From Opitutales bacterium (GTDB taxonomy: Bacteria > Verrucomicrobiota > Verrucomicrobiia > Opitutales > UBA953), in assembly GCA_017531845.1 (NCBI GenBank), contig JAFXKI010000011.1, positions 181,146 to 245,145 on the forward strand: DNA of 64,000 nt, written 5' to 3'. The notes under the pieces were generated by a model, which worked only from the letters and a program-made list of their open reading frames with translations, was not told where the DNA came from and did not search any database. A program made the translations under genes and the position numbers. This document shows positions 44,046 through 53,992 of this stretch, piece after piece (the stretch's first letter is position 1; each line of letters starts with the position of its first letter).

Positions 44046-45122
44046 TTATTCGGCGACGTCGTCGTCCTCATCTTCTTCGGCAAGCAAAGCTTCGTCCACA
44101 GGCGGGCGATTTGCCTTGTGTTGAGCAATGATGTCACGATCGATAAGACGTTCGTCGATTTTCATCCCGAGGGAAAGTCCGAGCTGTTCAAGCTTTGCCT
44201 TGATTTCGTTGAGCGACTTTTTACCGAAGTTGCGATACTTCAACATTTCAGATTCCGACTTGAGGGCGAGTTCGCCAACCGTCGTGATATTTGCATTGTT
44301 GAGGCAGTTCGCGGCACGAACGGAAAGTTCGATTTCGTTAACGCTCATGTTGAGAAGCTTGCGAAGACGATTTTGCTCTTCGCTGACTTCCTTGCCTTCA
44401 GTTTCGAACTGAACAACTTCACTCGAAGCGGAATCAAACACGTCAAGATGGTGACGGAGGATCGATGCGGCTTCCTTGAGAGCGTCCGACGGTGTGATAC
44501 GACCGTCCGTCCAAATTTCAAGAACGAGCTTGTCGTAATTCGTCATTTGCCCGACACGTGTATTTTCAACACTGTAACGAACGAGACGAACCGGACTGAA
44601 AAGCGAGTCAATCGCGATGACACCAATCGGCTGGTCATCTGTTTTATTTGCTTCCGCCGGGCACCAGGAACGACCGACGCGCACCGTGAGTTCCATTTGG
44701 AGGCGGCGCTTGACATTGAGCGTGCAAATCAGTTGATCCGGATTGACGAGGTCGAGATCCGTAACAAGCTCAATGTCTTTTGCCGTCACGGGACCTTCGC
44801 GGTCGACGTCAATACGCACCGTGAACGTATCACGGCGATGTGCACGAAGGATGACCTTCTTAAGGTTAAGAACGATTTCCGTCACGTCCTCGACGACACC
44901 GTCGATAGACTGAAATTCGTGGCTGACGCCTTCAATTTTGACGGAACAAATCGCCGCGCCTTCAATGGAGCTGAGGAGGACACGACGAAGAGCGTTCCCC
45001 ATCGTGTGCCCGTAGCCGATTTCGAACGGCTCTGCGACGAATTTCGCGTATGTGTCGTTCGACACCGATTCGTCCCGTTTGAGACTTTTCGGCAACTCAA
45101 ATTTACCAAGGCGTTTAGGCAT
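44046..45122 (-). CDS. rpoA: RNA polymerase alpha subunit
   Basis: 358 residues: N-terminal assembly domain (1-235, EPFEIGYGHTMGNALRRVLLSS) and C-terminal domain (about 260-330) with LSVRAANCLNNANITTVGEL and the UP-element helix RNFGKKSLNEIK. An acidic tail ends the protein. AGGAG lies about 11 bases before the start. Between rpsD and rplQ as in most bacteria. Confidence 0.97.
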   Translation of the reverse strand: MPKRLGKFELPKSLKRDESVSNDTYAKFVAEPFEIGYGHTMGNALRRVLLSSIEGAAICSVKIEGVSHEFQSIDGVVEDVTEIVLNLKKVILRAHRRDTFTVRIDVDREGPVTAKDIELVTDLDLVNPDQLICTLNVKRRLQMELTVRVGRSWCPAEANKTDDQPIGVIAIDSLFSPVRLVRYSVENTRVGQMTNYDKLVLEIWTDGRITPSDALKEAASILRHHLDVFDSASSEVVQFETEGKEVSEEQNRLRKLLNMSVNEIELSVRAANCLNNANITTVGELALKSESEMLKYRNFGKKSLNEIKAKLEQLGLSLGMKIDERLIDRDIIAQHKANRPPVDEALLAEEDEDDDVAE

Positions 45123-45145
45123 TTTTAATTAGACTCCTAAAAGGA

Positions 45146-45754
45146 TTAACGGCTGTAGAATTCAACGATGAGCTGGACGTTGATGTCCTGCGGCATTTCT
45201 TCACGCGTCGGCTTACGGTCAATCGTGCCTTCGAGCGTTCCCGCCGGAAGTGTCAGCCACGCAGGAACCGCACGGAACTGATTTTCTTCGACCCCGCGGG
45301 TTGCGAGCTGCTTGGAGGAGGTGCGATTGCGAATCTCGACCTTGTCTCCGACTTTGCAGCAATAGGACGGAATGTCAACCTTGTGACCGTTCACGCAGAT
45401 ATGTCCGTGCCCGACGAGCTGGCGGGCTGCACGACGCGTATTCGCGAAGCCGAGCAGGTAAACGACACTGTCAAGGCGCGTTTCGAGGAGAGTAAGGAAG
45501 TTTTCACCGACAACACCGCCCATGCGTTTCGCGCGAGCAAACGTGAGGCGGAACTGCTTTTCGCTGAGCCCATACATGAAGCGTAATTTCTGCTTCTCGT
45601 TAAGACCGGTTCCGTATTCGGTGGCTTTGCGGCGGAGCGTCGGACCATGAACTCCCGGAGGATACGGCTTGCGTTCCTCTGCCTTGCAGGTCGGGAGAAT
45701 ATTCTGGCCAAAACGGCGGTTAATCTTGCTTGTCGGGCCTGTATAGCGTGACAT
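45146..45754 (-). CDS. rpsD: Ribosomal protein S4
   Basis: 202 residues, the zinc-free form, with the S4 RNA-binding domain LDSVVYLLGFANTRRAARQL followed by VGHGHICVNG. S4 is often the translational repressor of this operon. Two hairpins separate it from rpsK. Confidence 0.97.
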   Translation of the reverse strand: MSRYTGPTSKINRRFGQNILPTCKAEERKPYPPGVHGPTLRRKATEYGTGLNEKQKLRFMYGLSEKQFRLTFARAKRMGGVVGENFLTLLETRLDSVVYLLGFANTRRAARQLVGHGHICVNGHKVDIPSYCCKVGDKVEIRNRTSSKQLATRGVEENQFRAVPAWLTLPAGTLEGTIDRKPTREEMPQDINVQLIVEFYSR

Positions 45755-45789
45755 TTTCTTTATTCTTTATAGTTTGGCGGCAATGAATG

Positions 45790-45850
45790 CCTTCCGGTTT
45801 GCCATTGCCGGAAGGAGAAATTTTTCACTCGGGAACACAGCGTTCCCGAG
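45790..45850. terminator. Two hairpins between rpsK and rpsD
   Basis: CCTTCCGG/CCGGAAGG (45790-45815) and CTCGGGAAC/GTTCCCGAG (45828-45850). The second uses an octamer and a near-copy. No strong T run, so they may tune rpsD-rpoA expression rather than end it. Confidence 0.6.
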
Positions 45851-45857
45851 GGTTCTA

Positions 45858-46346
45858 TTAAACGCGACGACGTTTCGGCGGACGGCATCCGTTATGCGGA
45901 ACCGGCGTAACGTCCATAATAGAGAGGACGTTCAAACCGAGCTGCTGCAACGCACGGATCGCGGAGTCACGTCCCATTCCCGGGCCGCGGACTTTAACGA
46001 TAACGTCTTTGAGGCCGTGCGACATCGCAACGCGCGCGGCATCTTGACAAACGACCTGTGCAGCGAAGGCTGTGGATTTGCGGGAGCCGCGGAAATTGCA
46101 CTTTCCGGAAGACGACCAGGAAATAACGTTCCCGTTCGGATCCGTAAAAGTAATTTTCGTGTTATTGAACGTCGCAAGAACGTTGCAAACGCCCGTTGTA
46201 ATATTCTTCGAACCTTTGGCACGGCGGATCTTGATTTCTTCAAGACCTTCCGCGAGGAGATCCTTAGCCGTAATCTCCTTCTTTTCCGGAGCGGCGGGAG
46301 CGACTTCTGCTGTCGCGTTTTGTTCCTTGATTTCTTCTTGGCTCAT
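45858..46346 (-). CDS. rpsK: Ribosomal protein S11
   Basis: 162 residues. The S11 core starts near residue 40 ([21 protein letters not shown]) and ends RPPKRRRV. It is preceded by an N-terminal extension of about 40 acidic, Ala/Pro-rich residues not found in typical S11 (about 129 residues). Confidence 0.96.
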   Translation of the reverse strand: MSQEEIKEQNATAEVAPAAPEKKEITAKDLLAEGLEEIKIRRAKGSKNITTGVCNVLATFNNTKITFTDPNGNVISWSSSGKCNFRGSRKSTAFAAQVVCQDAARVAMSHGLKDVIVKVRGPGMGRDSAIRALQQLGLNVLSIMDVTPVPHNGCRPPKRRRV

Positions 46347-46373
46347 TATAAAAAAGAATTTCGGAGATTAAAC

Positions 46374-46745
46374 TTATTTGGAAACGACGCCAACCGTCTT
46401 GCGAGCGCCCTTGCGGGTGCGGGCATTCGTCTTCGTACGCTGACCGCGAACCGGAAGACCGCGGAAATGGCGAAGTCCGCGATAGGACTTAATCGACTGG
46501 AGACGTTTGAGGTTCGAGCCGATTTCTCGACGGAGATCGCCTTCGCACTTGTAACCGCGCTCGACGATATAATTAACGATCTTATTGAGCTGCTCTTCCG
46601 TCAGTTTGTCCGAACGGAGCGCGGGATCAAGCCCAAGCGCATTAACGATCTCGGTCGCACGAGTCGGACCGATCCCGTAGATATAACGCAGCGCATATTC
46701 GACGCGTTTGTTATTAGGAATGTCTACACCAAGGATGCGTGGCAT
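46374..46745 (-). CDS. rpsM: Ribosomal protein S13
   Basis: 123 residues with [20 protein letters not shown] and the C-terminal [14 protein letters not shown]. First ribosomal gene of the alpha cluster, after map. The usual rpmJ and infA are not found in the 108-base gap before it. Confidence 0.97.
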   Translation of the reverse strand: MPRILGVDIPNNKRVEYALRYIYGIGPTRATEIVNALGLDPALRSDKLTEEQLNKIVNYIVERGYKCEGDLRREIGSNLKRLQSIKSYRGLRHFRGLPVRGQRTKTNARTRKGARKTVGVVSK

Positions 46746-46853
46746 TTTATTTTACTCTTGTTATGTTTTGTTTTGAAAGGGAAAAGCTCGGCAGTATGGC
46801 AAAGCTTCTCGTAAATGGAAAGTCTTTTTTCTAAAGTTGGAGAAAAAAAAAAT

Positions 46854-47624
46854 TTAAGAAAGAACTGTCAGCACTTCGGGATCGCCGTCCGTAATGAGAA
46901 TCGTGTGCTCGTAGTGGGCGGCAGGTTTCCCGTCCCGCGTCGTTATTGTCCATCCGTCCGATGCAGTGTTTATCAGGCGAGAGCCAAGGCAGATCATCGG
47001 TTCAATTGCAAGCGTCATTCCCGGTCGAAGCTTGGTTTTACCTTCGCCCCTTGAATAATAATTCGGAATCTGAGGTTCTTCGTGCATCGAACGACCGACT
47101 CCGTGTCCGCAAAATTCTCGAACAATTCCATAGCCGTGAGGTTTGACAAAACGCTCAATCGCACGGGAAATGTCACTTACGCGATTCCCTGCCCTTGCGG
47201 CGGAAATCCCGGCATAAAGTGCACCTTCCGTTACTTCGCAGAGTTTTCGAATCTCCGGAGAGACGTTCCCGACAAGGACCGTTCGGGTATTGTCCCCAAC
47301 AAAGCCGTTATAAGTCGTAACGACATCAAGCGAAACGATATCTCCATCACGAATCACACGCTCCAACGTTCCGATTCCGTGAATAACTTCCTCGTTTACG
47401 GAAACGCAAATGTAGCGCGGGAACGCGGGAGTCGAGGAACTGGGCTTGTAACCGATACACGGGCTTGTGCACCCCAATTCCGCCATCGTTTGCTTCGCGA
47501 AACGATCTATATCATACGCGGTAACCCCTTCCTTAACGAAATTGCATGTGCGGTCAAGAACCTCCGCCGAAATACGGCAGGCCTCACGCATTTTCACGAT
47601 TTCGTCGGCAGAAAGCGGTTTCAT
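46854..47624 (-). CDS. map: Methionine aminopeptidase type I
   Basis: 256 residues with the pita-bread metal ligands: the two Asp residues in SLDVVTTYNGFVGDNT, His in GHGVGRSMHEEP, and Glu in LAIEPMI. It removes initiator methionine from new proteins. It lies between secY and rpsM; adk, the usual neighbour, is missing from the cluster. Confidence 0.96.
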   Translation of the reverse strand: MKPLSADEIVKMREACRISAEVLDRTCNFVKEGVTAYDIDRFAKQTMAELGCTSPCIGYKPSSSTPAFPRYICVSVNEEVIHGIGTLERVIRDGDIVSLDVVTTYNGFVGDNTRTVLVGNVSPEIRKLCEVTEGALYAGISAARAGNRVSDISRAIERFVKPHGYGIVREFCGHGVGRSMHEEPQIPNYYSRGEGKTKLRPGMTLAIEPMICLGSRLINTASDGWTITTRDGKPAAHYEHTILITDGDPEVLTVLS

Positions 47625-47669
47625 AAGTACTGGTGTGAAAGAACAGTTTTCAAGGGAGATTCCGAGAAA

Positions 47670-49184
47670 CTAACCGGCAAAGGTTGTAATTCCGAACGCG
47701 ATAAACCCAAGAACAAAAATCGTAAGCAGAACATAGGTCAACCGACCCAAGCCCGAGGGCTGCCCAATATCGGCAATTCGGCGGGAATGCGCGGATTGCG
47801 GTAAAGCAACCCCGCCGATTCTCGATTTCTTAAGAAATCCGTCATAATGGCGTTGCAGAAGCAACGTTTCAACCTGACGCATCGTATCAAGAATAACCCC
47901 GACTGTAATCAAACCGCTCGTTCCGCCGATAACGCGAGCCAAGCGCGGATAAAAATCAAAATTGTAAATGAACAAATCCGGCAGAAGCGCAATGATAACG
48001 AGGAAGACACCACCGGCAAAGGTCAAGCGATTCATCACGAACTCAAGATAGTGCGCCGTGTGCTCTCCGGGACGAACGCCGGGAATGTAGCCGTTGTTTT
48101 TTTTCAAATCATCCGCCACCTGAATCGGCTTAAACATCACTGAAACCCAGAAATAGCTGAAGATAAAGACCAACGCCCCCATTACCACGTAATAAGTCAA
48201 ACGACCGGGCTGAAATTGTTCGGGAAGACCGAGAAGGAAAGAAAGTGCCGGCTTCGTTGCAAGCCAACCAAGCGGCATCGCAAGAAAGGAGATAATCGCT
48301 CCGGCAAAAATGACCGGCATAACACCGGCATAATTGACCTTCAACGGAAGGTAAACACTCTGCCCGTTGAAAACCTTACGTCCGACGACACGTTTCGCAT
48401 ATTGCACGGGGATTTTGCGAACTGCTTGCGTGATGGCAACAAGTGCTGCCGTTCCCGCGACAAACAGAAGAATCATCCCGAGGAGATGCTCTAAGCCGTT
48501 ATCCGCCGTACCCGTGCCGGCAACAGGACCTACCAAAAGCGAAACAAACGAAGAAAGAGCTTGGGGAATATCCGCGACGATCCCGAGAACGATAAGAATA
48601 GAGGCCCCGTTTCCAATCCCCCGTTGCGTGATTTGCTCACCGAGCCAAAGCATAATAACGGCTCCGGCGGTCAGAATCAGAGTTCCCATTACGGTGAACA
48701 GTGTCTTATTGATTATCACCATTTCACCGGTAAATCCCTGAACGCCGACGGCCTGACCGACGGTTGCGGGATTACAAAACATCCCGACAATGATAAATGC
48801 CTGCAACAGAGCGATGGCTATTGTCATGTAACGGGTATATTGAGCAATCTTTTGTTGCCCGTTTTCCTCATTTCGCAAACGAGCCAAGCTCGGAACGACC
48901 GCCCCCATCAGCTGCATGATGATGGACGCACTGATATAAGGCATAATTCCCAAGGCAAATATCGCGCCCTTGAGCATAGCCCCGCCGGTAAACATGTTAT
49001 AAAGCCCGACAAAGCCTTCTCCGGTTTGCGGAAGACTTTTGATAAAACTCGTCAATACTGTCGGATCCAATCCCGGGAGAGGAAGATTTCCTCCGATTCG
49101 AGAAATAAACAGCAATCCGAGAGTAACGATAATACGATTCCGGAGCTCCGGAATCTTCCAGCAATTAATAAAGGCGGAAAACAT
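47670..49184 (-). CDS. secY: SecY, preprotein translocase channel
   Basis: 504 residues, longer than E. coli SecY (443), with ten membrane helices. Key stretches are ALGIMPYISASIIMQLM, the cytoplasmic loop with IPVQYAKRVVGRK, and PGVRPGEHTAHYLE. Extra length lies in periplasmic loops. It forms the protein-conducting channel with SecE and SecG. Confidence 0.96.
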   Translation of the reverse strand: MFSAFINCWKIPELRNRIIVTLGLLFISRIGGNLPLPGLDPTVLTSFIKSLPQTGEGFVGLYNMFTGGAMLKGAIFALGIMPYISASIIMQLMGAVVPSLARLRNEENGQQKIAQYTRYMTIAIALLQAFIIVGMFCNPATVGQAVGVQGFTGEMVIINKTLFTVMGTLILTAGAVIMLWLGEQITQRGIGNGASILIVLGIVADIPQALSSFVSLLVGPVAGTGTADNGLEHLLGMILLFVAGTAALVAITQAVRKIPVQYAKRVVGRKVFNGQSVYLPLKVNYAGVMPVIFAGAIISFLAMPLGWLATKPALSFLLGLPEQFQPGRLTYYVVMGALVFIFSYFWVSVMFKPIQVADDLKKNNGYIPGVRPGEHTAHYLEFVMNRLTFAGGVFLVIIALLPDLFIYNFDFYPRLARVIGGTSGLITVGVILDTMRQVETLLLQRHYDGFLKKSRIGGVALPQSAHSRRIADIGQPSGLGRLTYVLLTIFVLGFIAFGITTFAG

Positions 49185-49221
49185 TAGAAATACTCTTATT
49201 GGTCGCGAAGCCCGCTTTCCT

Positions 49222-49250
49222 CGTTCCCGCCTACACTACAGACGGGAACG
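49222..49250. terminator. Octamer-pair hairpin between rplO and secY
   Basis: Octamers at 49222-49229 and 49243-49250 pair across a 13-base loop. No T run follows; transcription probably reads through into secY. Confidence 0.55.
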
Positions 49251-49278
49251 GGATTGACGTTCGAGTTTAAACGAGGCG

Positions 49279-49731
49279 TTATTCAGCGCTCGCCTTCAAT
49301 TCGATAACTTTGCCTCCGGCGGCTTCAATTTTAGCCTTTGCCGAAGCCGAGAACTTCTGAGCGGAAACCGTCACGGCACGAGTGATTTCTCCATTGCCGA
49401 GAACTTTGACCAAAAGGTCCGCTTGACGAATAAAACCGCCCTTTACGAGAGCATTGCGATCAATTTCCGTGCCTTCGCATTTGTCGATCTGGCTCAAATT
49501 CACAACTGCGAACTCAACTCGGTTCACATTATTAAAGCCGCGATGAGGCAATTTACGATAAAGGGGCATCTGACCACCTTCAAAGCCCGGACGCACACCG
49601 CCGCCGGAACGAGCCTTCATCCCTTTGTGTCCGCGACCGGACGTTTTGCCGTGACCGCTGCTGCGACCACAGCCAAGGCGCTTATGACGATGCGTCGAGC
49701 CTTCGATTTTCGGAAGAGTGTGAAGTTTCAT
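49279..49731 (-). CDS. rplO: Ribosomal protein L15
   Basis: 150 residues with KLHTLPKIEGSTHRHKRLGCG and the Gly-rich GRSSGHGKTSGRGHKG, then GGQMPLYRKLPHRGF. The usual rpmD (L30) between rpsE and rplO is absent; only 81 bases separate them. Confidence 0.96.
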   Translation of the reverse strand: MKLHTLPKIEGSTHRHKRLGCGRSSGHGKTSGRGHKGMKARSGGGVRPGFEGGQMPLYRKLPHRGFNNVNRVEFAVVNLSQIDKCEGTEIDRNALVKGGFIRQADLLVKVLGNGEITRAVTVSAQKFSASAKAKIEAAGGKVIELKASAE

Positions 49732-49812
49732 TGATATGAAAAATTTATAAAATTATTAAAAACAGTCGACAGATGAATCTGCGAGAATTCGCAAATTCAT
49801 CCGTCAAACGAA

Positions 49813-50439
49813 TTAGGAACGAACAGCACGAATCTGTTCAAGCGTGCGGAGCTTCAACAAACCGTCAAGCGTCGCTTTAACAAGGGCTCCGGGATTGTTT
49901 GATCCGAGGGATTTCGAAAGAACGTCCTTAACGCCTGCGACTTCTAGCACGGCACGCACACCGCCGCCGGCAATAACACCGGTACCGGGAGAAGCCGGAC
50001 GAAGAAGAACTTCGCCGCCGTCATGCACACCGAGAACTTCGTGCGGGATCGTATTATTGCGGAGGCAAACCGGACGAAGTGCCTTATGAGCACGTTCCGT
50101 TCCTTTGCGAATCGCATCCGGAACTTCTTTCGCTTTACCATAGCCGACACCGACATTCCCTTTGCCATCACCGGAAACAACCAGTGCAGCAAAGCTAAAA
50201 CGGCGACCGCCCTTTACCACTTTTGCGCAACGGTTGATATGAACAACCTTGTCAATATACTCAGGAGCATTCGGATCTACGGGTGCCGCATTGCGAGCAT
50301 TGCGACGATCCCCGCGACGCCCGTCACGACGAGGCGCACGTCCTCCGCGACGTTCCTGCGCAGGAGCCGCAGTTTCAGCGGAAGCTTCAGCGGCGGGAAC
50401 GACCGGTTTTTCAGTGGATTCAGAAATTTCTTGTGACAT
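49813..50439 (-). CDS. rpsE: Ribosomal protein S5
   Basis: 208 residues. The S5 core ([20 protein letters not shown] onward, with [20 protein letters not shown]) begins near residue 63. The first 60 residues are an added tail, Ala/Glu-rich then Arg/Gly-rich. Typical S5 is about 166 residues. Confidence 0.96.
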   Translation of the reverse strand: MSQEISESTEKPVVPAAEASAETAAPAQERRGGRAPRRDGRRGDRRNARNAAPVDPNAPEYIDKVVHINRCAKVVKGGRRFSFAALVVSGDGKGNVGVGYGKAKEVPDAIRKGTERAHKALRPVCLRNNTIPHEVLGVHDGGEVLLRPASPGTGVIAGGGVRAVLEVAGVKDVLSKSLGSNNPGALVKATLDGLLKLRTLEQIRAVRS

Positions 50440-50450
50440 TGGGCTTTTCC

Positions 50451-50822
50451 TTAGAATTGAAGTCCTGCTTCGCGGACAGCATCCGCGAACGCTTTGACGG
50501 TTCCGTGATAACGACGTCCGGCGCGGTCAAACACGACCGCAGAAAGACCTGCGCTTTTTGCTGCTTCGCCGAAGATTTTTCCGAATTCCGTTGCACCGGC
50601 AATATTCGGAAGAAGCTTCTTTTCACGCATCACTTTTTGAGTCGTGGAAGCCCCGACAAGCGTGCGTCCGACGGAATCGTCGATAATTTGAGCGTGAATG
50701 TGAAGATTCGTGAATTTCACGACAAGGCGCGGACGTTCGGCGGTGCCGACGACTGCCTTGCGGATACGCCAACGACGGCGTTGCAGAAGCTTATTCTTCT
50801 TTTCGATTTTATTCATTTTCAA
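50451..50822 (-). CDS. rplR: Ribosomal protein L18
   Basis: 123 residues with [20 protein letters not shown] and [24 protein letters not shown]. It binds 5S rRNA with L5. Start may be either of two Met codons (residues 1 or 3). Confidence 0.96.
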   Translation of the reverse strand: MKMNKIEKKNKLLQRRRWRIRKAVVGTAERPRLVVKFTNLHIHAQIIDDSVGRTLVGASTTQKVMREKKLLPNIAGATEFGKIFGEAAKSAGLSAVVFDRAGRRYHGTVKAFADAVREAGLQF

Positions 50823-50836
50823 GAAAATGTTAGGGA

Positions 50837-51376
50837 TTACGCAGTCTTCTTACCTTCCTTACGACGGACATATTCTCCGACGATACGAACGCCCTTGCCC
50901 TTATACGGTTCGACCGGCTTGAAGGACTTGATGTCCGCCGCGACCTGCCCGACCATGTGCTTGTCCGCACCGGAAATATCGAGCTTGGTGCCGTCCGTAA
51001 TCGTCACCTTGATTCCTGCCGGAATCGGGTAGATGATGGGATGCGATTGCCCGAGAGCAAGATCAAGCTTGTCTCCGGAAAGCACGGCTTTAAAGCCGAC
51101 ACCTTGAATTTCGAGTTGTTTTTGATAACCGTCTTTCACGCCCTTTACCATATTATTGATAATGGCGCGCACAGTGCCGTGCATAGCACCGGCAAAGCGA
51201 GAGTCGTTCGCGGGAACGACATGGACGGCGTCGCCTTCGAGCGTAATCTTGACGGCAGAGGCGTCAAATGTTTTAGAGAGTTTGCCCTTGGCGCCTTCAA
51301 CTTCGACGGTAGAACCGTTTATCGAGATCTTAACGCCTGCAGGAACCTGGACCGGGATTTTACCAATTCGACTCAT
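50837..51376 (-). CDS. rplF: Ribosomal protein L6
   Basis: 179 residues, normal length, with MSRIGKIPVQVPAGVKI at the start and KPVEPYKGKGVRIVGEYVRR near the end. Confidence 0.97.
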   Translation of the reverse strand: MSRIGKIPVQVPAGVKISINGSTVEVEGAKGKLSKTFDASAVKITLEGDAVHVVPANDSRFAGAMHGTVRAIINNMVKGVKDGYQKQLEIQGVGFKAVLSGDKLDLALGQSHPIIYPIPAGIKVTITDGTKLDISGADKHMVGQVAADIKSFKPVEPYKGKGVRIVGEYVRRKEGKKTA

Positions 51377-51410
51377 AGTCTTTAATTATTCCTTACGGTG
51401 AAAAAGAATT

Positions 51411-51806
51411 TTACCAAACTTGTGCGAGAACTTCGCCGCCAACTTTTTGTTGACGCGCTTCCGCATCACTAAGAATTCCTTTAGATGTCGTCAGGATAGA
51501 AATCCCCATCCCTCCGATAACTTTCGGAATCTCGCCATATCCGGTGTAGATACGACGTCCGGGCTTGGAAATACGGTTAATTTCCGTAATCGCCGCCTTT
51601 TTGCCGTTGTATTTGAGCGTAAGCTCAATCACGGGCAATCCGTTCTTTTCAACTTTTGCGAAATCAGCAATGTAACCGCATTCTTTGAGAATGCGTGCGA
51701 TGCCTTCGCGGGAAGAACTCCACTGAGCAGCAACTGTTTTCAAAGAAGCGTTGCTACCATTGCGGATGATGGTGAGAAAATCACCCAAAGTGTCGTGTGT
51801 TGCCAT
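51411..51806 (-). CDS. rpsH: Ribosomal protein S8
   Basis: 131 residues with DTLGDFLTIIRNGSNA and the C-terminal GIGMSILTTSKGILSDAEAR-type stretch. Organisation S14-S8-L6-L18-S5 is standard for the spc operon. Confidence 0.96.
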   Translation of the reverse strand: MATHDTLGDFLTIIRNGSNASLKTVAAQWSSSREGIARILKECGYIADFAKVEKNGLPVIELTLKYNGKKAAITEINRISKPGRRIYTGYGEIPKVIGGMGISILTTSKGILSDAEARQQKVGGEVLAQVW

Positions 51807-51833
51807 AACGATTTGTTCCTTTTCTGAGGAGAA

Positions 51834-52139
51834 TTACCAGGACGCCTTCGTGATGCCCGGAATTTTGCCGTTGGAAGCAAGTTCACGGAACGTGATACGG
51901 GAAAGACCGAACTTTCCGATATAGGCACGGGGGCGACCGGAGATTGCACAACGATTGCGCAGACGGATTTTCGACGAATTGCGCGGGAGCGAATCAAGAT
52001 CGCGTTGCGCTTTATAAAAATCTTCGTCGTTCGTTTCCGGGTTTGCGATGATCGCCTTTAAAGCCGCACGCTTCGCCGCATATTTAGCGACGAGACGCTG
52101 ACGCTTCAAATTTTTTTCGATAGCAGACTTTTTTGCCAT
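51834..52139 (-). CDS. rpsN: Ribosomal protein S14, zinc-free form
   Basis: 101 residues with [20 protein letters not shown] and no CxxC pairs, so the long, zinc-independent type. Confidence 0.97.
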   Translation of the reverse strand: MAKKSAIEKNLKRQRLVAKYAAKRAALKAIIANPETNDEDFYKAQRDLDSLPRNSSKIRLRNRCAISGRPRAYIGKFGLSRITFRELASNGKIPGITKASW

Positions 52140-52169
52140 GACTTCTATTTGTTAAATGGTGATCCGTTA

Positions 52170-52745
52170 TTAGGCAGCCGCTTCAGTTGCGGCTTTTGCC
52201 GAAGATTTGCGGAAAGGCATTCCGAGGAGGCGGAGAAGCTCACGCCCTTCATCGTCTGTCTGCGCAGTCGTAACAATCGTGATATCCAACCCGATATTCT
52301 GGCGTTGGGAACCGTCGCCCTGCGTTTCCGGGAAAATCGTGTGGTCGGCAATCCCGAGAGAGTAATTTCCTTTTCCGTCGAAACGGTTGGAAACACCACG
52401 GAAGTCACGAATCATCGGAAGCGCAACGTAAATCAGGCGAGCCAAGAACTCGTACATTGCGGCTCCACGGAGCGTAACCATGACGCCGAGGGGCATTCCC
52501 TGGCGCACTTTAAAATTGGAAACACTCTTACGAGCATGCGTAACGACAGGTTTCTGTCCGGCGATTTTCGAAATTTCTTTCAAAATTTCAGCCTGAAGAT
52601 TCTTGTCCGTGTCCGCACGATAGGAGGAGTTAATGACGACCTTTGTCAAAGCAGGAACCTGATGAGGATTCGAAACACCGAGCTTCTTCTTAAGTTCGGG
52701 AACGACTTGTTCCTGATAAAGTTTCTTTAAAACCGGAGTGTGCAT
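52170..52745 (-). CDS. rplE: Ribosomal protein L5
   Basis: 191 residues with QVPALTKVVINSSYRADTDK and GNYSLGIADHTIFPE. A short Ala-rich tail is added. Binds 5S rRNA. Confidence 0.97.
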   Translation of the reverse strand: MHTPVLKKLYQEQVVPELKKKLGVSNPHQVPALTKVVINSSYRADTDKNLQAEILKEISKIAGQKPVVTHARKSVSNFKVRQGMPLGVMVTLRGAAMYEFLARLIYVALPMIRDFRGVSNRFDGKGNYSLGIADHTIFPETQGDGSQRQNIGLDITIVTTAQTDDEGRELLRLLGMPFRKSSAKAATEAAA

Positions 52746-52787
52746 ATTCAGCTTCTTTTCTTATAAGTGTCCCTTCGGGAACGTTAC

Positions 52788-53039
52788 TTACTTCTTTTTT
52801 GCGTCGAACTTCGAAGCGAGCATCACATTCGAAGCATGAATGGGAGCTTCCTTCTCGATAATTCCGCCTTCGACTCCGGCCTGTTCATTAGCCTTTGTGT
52901 GACGTTTTACGAGATTGAGTCCTTCGACAACCACGCATCCCTTCGTCGGAAGCGTTTTAAGAATCTTTCCGCGCTTACCTTTTTCAGAGCCGGTGATGAC
53001 AACGACTTCGTCGTCTTTTTTAAGATTTTGTTTAGCCAT
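52788..53039 (-). CDS. rplX: Ribosomal protein L24
   Basis: 83 residues with the KOW motif [20 protein letters not shown]. Starts one base after the rplN stop. Confidence 0.95.
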   Translation of the reverse strand: MAKQNLKKDDEVVVITGSEKGKRGKILKTLPTKGCVVVEGLNLVKRHTKANEQAGVEGGIIEKEAPIHASNVMLASKFDAKKK

Positions 53040-53040
53040 A

Positions 53041-53409
53041 TTACAGAACCTCCGGAGCGAGGGAGACGATTTTCATAAATTTTTGGCGAAGTTCACGCGC
53101 GACCGGTCCGAAAATACGAGTTCCGCGCGGATTGCCGTTCCCGTCAAGAATAACGACGGCATTCGAGTCAAAGCGTAGATAACTACCGTCCGGACGACGA
53201 ATCGGAGCCTTTGTGCGGACAACGACAGCTTTAACCACCGAGCCTTTTTTAACGGCATCGGGAGCGCTCGGAATGGAATCCTTAACTGCGCAAACGATGA
53301 TATCGCCAACGGAAGCCGTATCCGTAATCTGACCAAGGCGGCGAATCATTTCCACTTCCTTGGCACCGGTATTATCGGCGACATCCAAACGAGATTTCAA
53401 TTGTACCAT
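53041..53409 (-). CDS. rplN: Ribosomal protein L14
   Basis: 122 residues with [19 protein letters not shown] and [14 protein letters not shown]. Normal family length. Confidence 0.97.
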   Translation of the reverse strand: MVQLKSRLDVADNTGAKEVEMIRRLGQITDTASVGDIIVCAVKDSIPSAPDAVKKGSVVKAVVVRTKAPIRRPDGSYLRFDSNAVVILDGNGNPRGTRIFGPVARELRQKFMKIVSLAPEVL

Positions 53410-53431
53410 TGTTATGCCTCTCTATTAATTA

Positions 53432-53719
53432 TTAGACGGCGGCCTGACCGATAATTTTCGCGGCTTCAACTACACGCACGACACGAAAACGTTTCAATTT
53501 CGAAATCGGGCGGGTTTCCATAATTTCCACTTTGTCGCCAACATTGCACACGCCCTTTTCGTCATGTGCATGAATGACCGTTTTACGCTTAATTTCCTTG
53601 CGGAAAATCGGGTGCGGCATCTTGTAGAAGTAAGTAACCTTAACGCTCTTTTCTCCGGTCTTGCTGGTAACAACACCGATAAGCGTCTTACGGGAGGAAC
53701 GATTCTGTTCTTCAGACAT
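53432..53719 (-). CDS. rpsQ: Ribosomal protein S17
   Basis: 95 residues with KTLIGVVTSKTGEKSVKVTY and the OB-fold end GDKVEIMETRPISKLKRFRV. Confidence 0.96.
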   Translation of the reverse strand: MSEEQNRSSRKTLIGVVTSKTGEKSVKVTYFYKMPHPIFRKEIKRKTVIHAHDEKGVCNVGDKVEIMETRPISKLKRFRVVRVVEAAKIIGQAAV

Positions 53720-53742
53720 TGTTTTATCCTAAATTCGGAATG

Positions 53743-53952
53743 TTAGCGGGCGGCGCCTTTTTCACGAGCGACGGTTTCGAGGCGCGCAATTTCACGACGA
53801 AGCGTGCGAATACGAGCCGGGTTATCGACCTGCCCCGTGTTCTTGCGAAGGCGCAAGTTCAGGAGTTCTTCACGGTCGCTGCGGAGCGTCTTTGAAAGTT
53901 CTTCCGGTGTCATTTCGCGAATGGCGGAAGCATTGTTTTTATTTGCACTCAT
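53743..53952 (-). CDS. rpmC: Ribosomal protein L29
   Basis: 69 residues, a helical hairpin with REMTPEELSKTLRSDREELL and IRTLRREIARLETV. Confidence 0.95.
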   Translation of the reverse strand: MSANKNNASAIREMTPEELSKTLRSDREELLNLRLRKNTGQVDNPARIRTLRREIARLETVAREKGAAR

Positions 53953-53992
53953 AGCGGAAAAGTTTCGAATAAATAGATATTTTTACCAAGAA

